From: Flavobacteriaceae bacterium PS02337
Lineage (GTDB): Bacteria > Bacteroidota > Bacteroidia > Flavobacteriales > Flavobacteriaceae
Direction: 5' to 3'
DNA length: 64,000 bases
Assembly (NCBI GenBank): GCA_029959285.1
Contig: JASCOE010000015.1
Span: 1 to 64,000 of the forward strand
Position 1 is the stretch's first letter; each line of letters starts with the position of its first letter. The notes below the pieces were generated by a model. It worked only from the letters and a program-made list of their open reading frames with translations, made no database searches and had not been told where the DNA came from. Shown here in pieces: positions 43,190 through 49,870 of this stretch. A program made the translations under genes and the position numbers.

Positions 43190-44674
43190 CTAATATGCTG
43201 GCTCTAATTTTGCTTGAACCGCTTTAACTTCTTTTTCCTTAGATAATTGTGTTATAGTATAATGCATCCAAACGAGACAAGCAATTGAGAAAATTAGAAT
43301 AAAAATCCATGAACTTGACCAGATTCCAGTTGCAGTCAATAAATAGCCAAAGATAATTGGACCAAAAAATCCACCTAAACCGCCAATCATTCCGACCATT
43401 CCGCCGACAACTCCGACTTCGTTTGGAAAATATTCAGGAATGTGTTTGTAGACTGCCGCTTTTCCAATTCCCCAAGAAATTCCGATTAGAATGACTAGAA
43501 CTAAAAATACCCACATATTGGCATCAAATTTTATAACTGTCACGCCTTTTGCAATTAGTTCTTTTTTTGCAACACTTTGATTGTGAGCGACAACTACATC
43601 TTGCCAGCTTGAAGTGGTTGGGAAAATAGCATTTTCAGTTGTACTAGCTTTTTTTTGTGCAATTGGATATTCTTTATCTCCAACTTTTACAGTTTTAGTA
43701 TTGATTTCGTTTACAACTCCTTTTTTTGCTGCTAATATTCCTGGGCCAGAAGTTGTGATTTCCATCTTTGGAATTGATAATAAAGCGCTTAAAATTACAG
43801 AAGAGCCTAAAACCCAGTACATCACTTTTCTTGCCCCGAATTTATCCGATAAATAACCGCCAAAAGCTCTAATGACACCAGAAGGCAAACTGAACATTGT
43901 TGCAAACAAACCTCCCATAACTAAACTGGTTTGATAAACGTTCATAAAGTTTGGCAACAACCATTGAGAATAAGCTACAAAACATCCAAAAACTAAGAAA
44001 TAATACGCTCCAAAACGCCAAACTCTAGCAGATTTTAAAGGTGTAAGCATTTGTGAAACTGTTTTGGTATTGTTTTCTGGTTTTTTGTTTTCTGTGAAAA
44101 TCAAAAAAGCAACACCGATTACGACTAAAGAAACAGCATAAATTACAGGAAGGATTTTCCAACCGTTTTGCGGATCTTCAATTGAAAAGTGATTTAATAA
44201 TGAAGGAGCTAAAAAGGTTGTAATTGCTGCACCAGCATTTCCCATTCCGAAGATTCCTAGTGCGCGTCCTTGCCATTCTTTTGGATACCAAATTGAAGTA
44301 TAACCAATTCCGACTGCAAAACTAGTTCCGACCATTCCGAAGAAGAAACTAAGTACAGCAAACATGAAAAAACTGTCAGCGTAGGGAAGAAGGAATAACG
44401 GAATTGAACTTAGTAATAACAAAAGAGAAAAGACATATTTTCCGCCAAATTTATCTGTTAAGATTCCGATTGGAAGACGCATTATAGATCCTGTTAAAAT
44501 CGGAATTCCAAGAAGCCACCCAACTTGAATAACGTCCCAATGGAAAATTCCGTTATCGACTAAAAAAGTAACTAAAACCCCGTTTAGAGTCCAACAGGCA
44601 AAACACACTGTGAAAGCCAATGTGTTCAAAAATAAAATCTTGTGTGATTGCGATAGTGAGTTTGTATTTTTCAT
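43190..44674 (-). CDS. narK: Nitrate/nitrite transporter, NarK-type MFS
   Basis: A 494-residue major facilitator protein. Nitrate-porter signatures appear as GIPILTGSIMRLPIG (with the conserved Arg), GNAGAAITTFLAP, and FSLPSGVIRAFGGYLSDKFG in the second half. The C-terminal GGMVGMIGGLGGFFGPI is the second nitrate signature. Residues ~302-385 form a hydrophilic insert between membrane helices, longer than in standard NarK and rich in Lys/Thr/Val, of unknown use. The promoter has an AAGTA-CTAA-AACTT site fused to the -7 box and a TACGTAT inverted repeat. Confidence 0.92.
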   Translation of the reverse strand: MKNTNSLSQSHKILFLNTLAFTVCFACWTLNGVLVTFLVDNGIFHWDVIQVGWLLGIPILTGSIMRLPIGILTDKFGGKYVFSLLLLLSSIPLFLLPYADSFFMFAVLSFFFGMVGTSFAVGIGYTSIWYPKEWQGRALGIFGMGNAGAAITTFLAPSLLNHFSIEDPQNGWKILPVIYAVSLVVIGVAFLIFTENKKPENNTKTVSQMLTPLKSARVWRFGAYYFLVFGCFVAYSQWLLPNFMNVYQTSLVMGGLFATMFSLPSGVIRAFGGYLSDKFGARKVMYWVLGSSVILSALLSIPKMEITTSGPGILAAKKGVVNEINTKTVKVGDKEYPIAQKKASTTENAIFPTTSSWQDVVVAHNQSVAKKELIAKGVTVIKFDANMWVFLVLVILIGISWGIGKAAVYKHIPEYFPNEVGVVGGMVGMIGGLGGFFGPIIFGYLLTATGIWSSSWIFILIFSIACLVWMHYTITQLSKEKEVKAVQAKLEPAY

Positions 44675-44692
44675 AGTACTTATATTTTTATG

Positions 44693-44713
44693 TAAAAATA
44701 AGTACTAAAACTT
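44693..44713 (-). promoter_or_regulatory. narK promoter: AAGTA-N4-TACTT-like site fused to -7 box
   Basis: On the minus strand AAGTT-TTAG-TACTT (44713-44700) shares its last base with the -7 box TATTTTTA (44700-44693). Nine of ten half-site bases match the consensus. The geometry is identical to nirB. Confidence 0.6.
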
Positions 44714-44751
44714 AGTTAAAACCTGCTAAAACGCAGTTTTTGAAAAATAAT

Positions 44752-44767
44752 TACGTATTTATACGTA
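44752..44767. promoter_or_regulatory. TACGTAT-TT-ATACGTA inverted repeat (NarL-like 7-2-7 site)
   Basis: Two perfect heptamers TACGTAT in inverted orientation with a 2-bp spacer, the same layout as 7-2-7 NarL sites in enterobacteria. It lies 78-93 bp upstream of narK, ending 1 bp before the neighbouring gene's stop codon. Confidence 0.55.
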
Positions 44768-44768
44768 T

Positions 44769-45206
44769 TTAGTCTTTGCTTTTTTCAATTGAAGCCCAAG
44801 TTGTATGTAAAATAGTTTTTTTATAATTACTTTCTTGAATAATTTCATTATCACTTTTCGAATCTAATACGTATTTCTTTGGGAAATTTACATTAAATGA
44901 AGGAGCTTTTTCTGGAGATATATTTACTTCTTCATTAGGAATAAATTTTTTTAAACTACATAAATTCAATACTCTGAAAGTTCTTCCTTTGACATTTTTA
45001 ACTATTGTTACAGAGGCAAAAGCCGAAATACCACAAAGTATTTGAATTGGAATATGTTCAATTACAATAACTTTTTCGCTCTGTTTTAGTTTAAAGTATT
45101 TCCATTTTTTTTGAATAGAATCTGAATATTCCTGTGAGTAATTTTGAGAGTATATTTTTAAGCTTAAAATGAAAATTGCAAATATATATATCAGTAGTTT
45201 TCTCAT
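44769..45206 (-). CDS. Small exported protein of unknown function between narL-type gene and narK
   Basis: 145 residues with a Sec signal (LLIYIFAIFILSLKIYSQ). The mature part is Lys/Ser-rich, with HIPIQILCGISAFASVTIV and RTFRVLNLCSLKKFIPNEE. No family is recognised. It begins 7 bp after the response-regulator gene, so the two are probably co-transcribed. Confidence 0.6.
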   Translation of the reverse strand: MRKLLIYIFAIFILSLKIYSQNYSQEYSDSIQKKWKYFKLKQSEKVIVIEHIPIQILCGISAFASVTIVKNVKGRTFRVLNLCSLKKFIPNEEVNISPEKAPSFNVNFPKKYVLDSKSDNEIIQESNYKKTILHTTWASIEKSKD

Positions 45207-45213
45207 TGAAATC

Positions 45214-45873
45214 TTAGATTAAAGAATACTCAGCCGCTTTGTTTGAAAGTTCCATTAAGTTTTTCACTTTCAATTTTTTCATTAGGTTAAAACGGTGTAC
45301 TTCTGCTGTACGTTTGCTGATATCTAAAGCTTCGGCGATTTCTTTGTTTCCTTTGCCAGATAATAAAAGTGTCAGGATTTCTTTTTCTCTTTTCGTAATC
45401 ATCATTTCTTCGCCTAAGCTTTGTTTAGGTTCTAATGATGTAGATGAGTTTGTTAATTGGCCAATTAAAATGGAAGAAATGTCGCCACTAAAATATTTTC
45501 CTCCAGCAGAAACAGTATGAAGTGCTTTTAAGAATTCTTCTTTGCTTGAACCTTTTAATAAGTAACCATCGGCGCCAGCTTTGATCGATTTCAATACGTA
45601 TTCTTCCGATTCGTGCATCGAAAGCATGATGATTTTTACGTTATTACTTTCGCTTCTAAGTTTTTCTACTACCTCAATGCCTGTTAAGTTTGGCATACGA
45701 ATATCTACTATAAGTAAATCTGGTTTGGTTGCTGCAACAACTTCCAACGCATCTGCACCATCGATTGCTTCGCCTGCAACCTCGATGTTTGCTTCGTTTT
45801 CTAATAAAGATTTGATTCCGTCTCTAACAAAAACATGGTCATCTGCCAGCACTACACGAATGATATTACTCAT
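45214..45873 (-). CDS. NarL/FixJ-type response regulator
   Basis: A 219-residue two-component regulator with a receiver domain (about 1-122; acidic pair Asp11-Asp12 and phosphoacceptor Asp57 in IVDIRMP) and a LuxR-type HTH (about 155-215; TKREKEILTLLLSGKGNKEI, ISKRTAEVHRFNLMKKL). It is probably the partner of the histidine kinase encoded upstream on the same strand across a 553-bp gap filled with repeats. TACGTAT heptamers lie upstream of this gene, narK and nirB, making it the probable reader of that motif. Confidence 0.92.
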   Translation of the reverse strand: MSNIIRVVLADDHVFVRDGIKSLLENEANIEVAGEAIDGADALEVVAATKPDLLIVDIRMPNLTGIEVVEKLRSESNNVKIIMLSMHESEEYVLKSIKAGADGYLLKGSSKEEFLKALHTVSAGGKYFSGDISSILIGQLTNSSTSLEPKQSLGEEMMITKREKEILTLLLSGKGNKEIAEALDISKRTAEVHRFNLMKKLKVKNLMELSNKAAEYSLI

Positions 45874-45901
45874 AGTTTACTTAATTTTGATTCTGAACTT
45901 T

Positions 45902-45939
45902 TACGTATATTCATCTAAAAGAAGATGCTAATATACGTA
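45902..45939. promoter_or_regulatory. TACGTATAT ... ATATACGTA inverted repeat upstream of the response regulator
   Basis: Perfect 9-bp arms (45902-45910, 45931-45939) with a 20-bp centre, 29-66 bp upstream of the regulator's start. They contain the TACGTAT heptamer and could serve autoregulation. Confidence 0.5.
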
Positions 45940-46055
45940 CTTTTTTTAAAAATAAATTCCAATATTAAAATTTCTAATATTGGAAATTGTAAATGTTAAA
46001 GTCGAATGCAATCAACTTTGTCAAAGTTTAAAACTTTGACAAAGTTTGGTTTTTT

Positions 46056-46174
46056 GCCTCTAGCTTTAGCTGGAGGTTTTTGTAGACAAAAGAGAGGGCT
46101 TTAGCCAAACTTATGCATTTGGCTAAAGCCCTTCTTGATACTTTTTTTGTGACCTCCAGCTAAAGCTGGAGGCA
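46056..46174. repeat. Triple-stem repeat (GCCTCCAGCTTTAGCTGGAGG family), copy 1
   Basis: Each end carries a palindrome CCTCCAGCTTTAGCTGGAGG-like, and the middle a hairpin GGGCTTTAGCC ... GGCTAAAGCCC (46096-46131). All arms share the core GGCTTTAGC or AGCTTTAGC. The second copy is at 55031-55154. Confidence 0.88.
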
Positions 46175-46233
46175 ATTGATATTTTTTTACTTTTTAATTC
46201 CTGGTAAAATTAAATTTTCTTTTGAAACCGTTT

Positions 46234-46352
46234 GCTCGCGAGAGGGATAGGAGCAGGCTACCGAAGTAGCGCGGATAGCCCGACAGTATTAGGGAAAGTG
46301 GGCGTATATAGACAAAGTTAAATTGCCCACTTTTTCTAATACTGGCTCGCCC
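46234..46352. repeat. GAGGGATAGGAGC element with long hairpin, copy 1
   Basis: It begins GCTCGCGAGAGGGATAGGAG, continues GCGGATAGCCCGAC, then a 20-bp stem (46284-46303 with 46325-46344, two G-U). The loop contains TATAGACAAAGTTAAATT, identical over 18 bases to the promoter region of both sulfur modules. It resembles the element at 58045-58129 in its first and middle parts. Confidence 0.75.
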
Positions 46353-46426
46353 TGATTAGCTAGATAATTTGTCAATTTGATAATTAGATAATGTTTTGAG
46401 ATACTTTAAGTAATTATTTAATTCTC

Positions 46427-48238
46427 TTATTTAAGAATCGGAATATTGAATGTAATTCTGGTTCCTTCGCCTGGAATGGAGTTCATGAAAACGCGCCCAT
46501 TGATGTATTGAATTCTTTCTTTCATGAATAAAAGTCCCATTCCGGATTCGCTATTGCGTTTTTTGTCGACGGAATTGACATCAAAACCTTTTCCATTATC
46601 GTCAACGATGATGCTAAGAAGTGTTTCGCTGTGAGAAAGTTGGACAATAATATGTGATGATTCTGCGTATTTTATGGCGTTGTTAATGGCTTCTTGAGTT
46701 AATCGATAAATATTGATTTCGATTAGCGAATCTAAACGTTGGTCAAAATCGGTTTTGTTGTAGAAAAGAATTTCTTTTCCGGTAAGTTTTGAAAGTTCCT
46801 GCGTTAATTTTGAAAGGGAGGAAACGATTCCGTGATCGCTTAATTCTGGAGGCATTAAATTGAAAGTTGCAGTTCGTACACCTTTTATAATATCAAGTGA
46901 AAGTTTCTTTAAATACTCAATTTTTTGTTCCGATTTTTCGCGATCATCCAGATTAATGCTTTCTAAACTGAACTTTAAACCTGTAAGCATTTGTCCGATT
47001 CCGTCGTGAATTTCTTTGGCGATTCGGTTTTGTTCATTTTCTTGATTTTCAACTATTTTACTCGAAATAATCTTTTGCTGATTGATTTTTTCGGTTGTGT
47101 TTTCAAGATTTAAACGTTCAACTTCGCGCTGCGCTTTTTTACGTTCGGTAATGTTGAAACAAACAATTAAAAGTTCGAGTTCGTCTTTTTTAATCATAAC
47201 GGGAACCATCGATAAATCGAGCCAAATTTCTTTTTCTTCTTTATTTACAATTTTGATTTCGCCTTGCCAGCCGCTGCGTTGTTTTTCGAAAATCAAACGA
47301 TCAAAATTGACTTGTTCTTTTTCGTCTGCGGTTAAGACTTCTGAGAATTTTTTGTGAGATGAAAACTTGGTATAATTTAGAAGTTTAGCGAATTTTTCTC
47401 CAATATGAATGATCGATCCGTCTGGAGAAATTCTACAATAAAGCAACGTGTTTTCCATCGCATAATTGAGCGATTTCAATTCTTTTACTGAGTTTTCTTT
47501 AATTTCAGAAATGATTTCGGTGTCGTATGCCAACTTTAAAGCTTTCTTTTCAGACGCTAAAAGTTTGGCAATTAACTTTTCAATTTTCTTGTTGGTTGGT
47601 TTGAAAATGAAGAAGAATTCCAAAAGAAGAACCAAAAGTGTAAACCCGAAAATCCAATATTCGATTCGGCGTTGTTCGGTTACTTTTTCGTGTGCTTCGA
47701 GATCGTATTGGGTTACGATTTGATTCATTTTCGAAAGAAAAACACCTTCGTTTTCCAGAATGATTTGAACTAGTTTTTGGTTTTCAGAAGCCGATTTTTT
47801 CTGTTGTAAATTCAGTAAAAATGAATCTGTAGTTTTCGCAATTTTATTAAAAATCGGATTGATTTCCAGATATAATTTAGAAAGTGTTTCTGATTTTTCT
47901 TTTGGAAAAGCCAAACTGTCATTACCGTTTTCTAAAGCTTCTTGGTTTTTCTTCCAAAGTGCTAAAACCTCTTTTAGATGTGAAGTTTTTTTGGCTGTAG
48001 CCGAATCTGAAACGTAATGTAAAATCAGAACTTCTTTGACAATTTTCTGGCTCAACATTCTCTGTTTTCCAGAAAAATTTATGATTTTAGAATCGCTTAA
48101 TTGCTGATTCAGATTGTATTGTACTAAAAACTGACTGATAATTATAGTTAAGGCAATAGTAAGAAGCGCAAAAAAATACAGACGGCGTAAATTTTTGAAA
48201 GTGATTTTTTCTGCTGCTTCCTGATTGCTTTTTTTCAT
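46427..48238 (-). CDS. NarX-like sensor histidine kinase
   Basis: A 603-residue membrane kinase with TM1 (about 20-41) and a periplasmic helical domain (about 42-192). The latter has a NarX/PilJ-type motif INFSGKQRMLSQK, like the nitrate-sensing P-box helix of NarX. TM2 is at about 194-213, followed by a coiled linker and a PAS/PAC domain (about 265-370). The HisKA_3 dimerisation domain has His411 in KEIHDGIGQ, and the HATPase has DDNGKGFDV and SGMGLLFMKERI. It lies in the nitrate gene block, so it probably senses nitrate or nitrite and phosphorylates the NarL-type protein. The 553-bp gap shows they are not tightly coupled. Confidence 0.9.
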   Translation of the reverse strand: MKKSNQEAAEKITFKNLRRLYFFALLTIALTIIISQFLVQYNLNQQLSDSKIINFSGKQRMLSQKIVKEVLILHYVSDSATAKKTSHLKEVLALWKKNQEALENGNDSLAFPKEKSETLSKLYLEINPIFNKIAKTTDSFLLNLQQKKSASENQKLVQIILENEGVFLSKMNQIVTQYDLEAHEKVTEQRRIEYWIFGFTLLVLLLEFFFIFKPTNKKIEKLIAKLLASEKKALKLAYDTEIISEIKENSVKELKSLNYAMENTLLYCRISPDGSIIHIGEKFAKLLNYTKFSSHKKFSEVLTADEKEQVNFDRLIFEKQRSGWQGEIKIVNKEEKEIWLDLSMVPVMIKKDELELLIVCFNITERKKAQREVERLNLENTTEKINQQKIISSKIVENQENEQNRIAKEIHDGIGQMLTGLKFSLESINLDDREKSEQKIEYLKKLSLDIIKGVRTATFNLMPPELSDHGIVSSLSKLTQELSKLTGKEILFYNKTDFDQRLDSLIEINIYRLTQEAINNAIKYAESSHIIVQLSHSETLLSIIVDDNGKGFDVNSVDKKRNSESGMGLLFMKERIQYINGRVFMNSIPGEGTRITFNIPILK

Positions 48239-48244
48239 ATGAAA

Positions 48245-48829
48245 TTATAATCCTAAAGAAGCTTTTATTAGGTTTAAGTTTTCTTCGGAATAATTGATTT
48301 TTAAAGCTTCCTGATGTCCTTTATCCGACATTTTGTCCCAGGTTTTTTTGATGATGTTTTTTAGTTTTTCTTCGTCGTGTTTTTGAACGAAAGGTTCTAA
48401 GTAATAATCTAAAAATACGAGACAAATAACATCTTCCAATAACTGTGTTTCGGCATCTTTTTTAAGTAGTTTTTTCTCAATTAAAAAGGAAACACGATCG
48501 ATAAAAGTTTGATCATAACCAGCTTTTACAAGAATTTCGGCTGTAGTTTTTGCGTGGAATTTTTTTAATTCTTCTCTCCATTTCAAATAACCAAGACGAT
48601 CCATTGGATACGATTCGCGAGCAACTTTCCATCGGCAGATATGTTGTGCTTTTGAAGCGATCTGAATTTCTTCTGAAGCGTTTGGTTCAAACTTCAAAAG
48701 TTTTTCATACATCCTGTTTGAATACAATAATTCTTTTGGATATTCTTTGTTTTGGTCTAATTCGATGTTTGGATCTTGTGCATTTTCAGCATCAATCCAT
48801 TCGCTTGCTTTTTGAAAAGGTGTAGTCAT
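48245..48829 (-). CDS. DUF4202 family protein
   Basis: A 194-residue soluble, mostly helical protein matching the DUF4202 pattern: FQKASEWIDAENAQDPN at the N-terminus, HICRWKVARESYPMDRLGYL, KFHAKTTAEILVKAGYD and ICLVFLDYYLEPF, with scattered His/Asp residues reminiscent of HD-type metal sites. Function is unknown. It ends 6 bp before the sensor kinase gene and sits in the nitrate/nitrite block, which suggests a role in nitrate assimilation or its sensing. Confidence 0.85.
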   Translation of the reverse strand: MTTPFQKASEWIDAENAQDPNIELDQNKEYPKELLYSNRMYEKLLKFEPNASEEIQIASKAQHICRWKVARESYPMDRLGYLKWREELKKFHAKTTAEILVKAGYDQTFIDRVSFLIEKKLLKKDAETQLLEDVICLVFLDYYLEPFVQKHDEEKLKNIIKKTWDKMSDKGHQEALKINYSEENLNLIKASLGL

Positions 48830-48982
48830 TTTTTGGTTTGATAATAGAATTTCAAAGATACGGAATTAAGTTTTTTTTCTGCCACGAATTTCACGAATGT
48901 CCACGAATTATTGTTTTTGTTTTTTGCCACAGATTAAAGGATTTTTTGTATTTTGTTGCATTGTGAAAATATGACGTCAGTT

Positions 48983-49084
48983 TTGTCATTTCGAGGAACG
49001 AGAAATCACACTAGAAGCTCCGTATAGAATATTGCCAATCCTTGTCGACTCCCGAGTGTGATTTCTCGTTCCTCGAAATGACAA
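48983..49084. repeat. Palindromic repeat (TTGTCATTTCGAGGAACGAG family)
   Basis: Perfect 30-bp inverted arms (48983-49012, 49055-49084) with a 42-bp loop, ending 12 bp before the nirD stop codon side. Family members are at 53462-53563 and 58184-58295. Confidence 0.92.
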
Positions 49085-49096
49085 GATTGAGTTGAA

Positions 49097-49474
49097 TTAA
49101 TCTACAAATCCAACAAAAACTTCGTTTTCTACAACTTTAATTGGATACGTTGCAATTTTAAAATCGTCTCCATTTAAGTTCGAGCCATCTACTAAAGAAA
49201 ATGTCTTCTTATGCATCGGACACGCAATTTTAGGAATATCATCGGCAGAACCAGTCATTCCTCTAGAAAGCACCATTTCCATTTTGTGCGGACATGCGTT
49301 TTGACAAGCGTACCATTCGTTACGGCGCGTAAAGTTGAAAATCGCAATTTGTTTGTTTTTGTATTTGATGCATCCGCCTCGGTTTGTTGGAAAATCTTCT
49401 ACTTTTCCTGCTTTAAACCAAATTGTGGCATCATTCGGGTGTACGGTTTCGTATTGATTTAAGATTTCTTCCAT
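49097..49474 (-). CDS. nirD: Nitrite reductase small subunit, Rieske type
   Basis: A 125-residue Rieske-fold protein working with NirB in NADH-dependent reduction of nitrite to ammonium. Unlike enterobacterial NirD, which has lost the cluster ligands, this one keeps both pairs: Cys61-x-His63 (CPH) and Cys85-x2-His88 (CPMH). It therefore probably holds a [2Fe-2S] cluster. It follows nirB on the same strand after a 396-bp gap. Confidence 0.93.
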   Translation of the reverse strand: MEEILNQYETVHPNDATIWFKAGKVEDFPTNRGGCIKYKNKQIAIFNFTRRNEWYACQNACPHKMEMVLSRGMTGSADDIPKIACPMHKKTFSLVDGSNLNGDDFKIATYPIKVVENEVFVGFVD

Positions 49475-49870
49475 TTTGATTTTGTTTTGATTTCCTGTTT
49501 CTTAGCCCTCTTTTTACAATCATGAGAGTATGATGGCGCAGTAAAAAAGAGGGTAAGAAGGACAGCAAACGTTTGTGATTTTTTTCTTTTTTTTGGAGCT
49601 GTTATTTTCTCACGCTCCCGATAGCTATCGGGATTGCAGATTTAGGCGATTTTATTTTATCTTTTTAATTCTTTATCCCGATAGCTATCGGGAGTGGCTT
49701 TTATTTTAAACACATAGAAACATAGATTTTTTTGTTTTTTGTTTGAGAAAAAGAAAACTAAAAGAAACTAGTTTCTAACACATAGTCCCGAAGTTTCGTG
49801 ATGAATTGAAGCAAGTGAAACGGCTTTTTTAAGTTCAGTTAATTCTATGATTCTATGTGTTTAAATATTT
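49475..49870. repeat. 396-bp nirB-nirD gap with several palindromes
   Basis: No gene was found. It contains a hairpin CTTAGCCCTCTTTTTAC / GTAAAAAAGAGGGTAAG (49501-49557) and two identical 18-bp perfect palindromes TCCCGATAGCTATCGGGA (49616-49633 and 49676-49693). It also contains a long-range inverted repeat AAACACATAGAAACATAG ... CTATGATTCTATGTGTTT (49708-49862). Confidence 0.85.

Larger units (their letters stand above)
45874..46426. other. 553-bp repeat-filled gap between kinase and regulator genes
   Basis: No gene was found. Contents: the TACGTAT arms (45902-45939), a hairpin CCAATATTA / TAATATTGG (45959-45983), a hairpin AACTTTGTCAAAGT / ACTTTGACAAAGTT (46014-46046), a CCTCCAGCTTTAGC repeat (46056-46174), and a GAGGGATAGGAGC element with a large hairpin (46234-46352). 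Confidence 0.85.

Noticed and set aside
46234-46352. tRNA or degenerate tRNA gene
   Set aside because: Despite size and stems there is no T-arm GTTCGA and no anticodon arm geometry.
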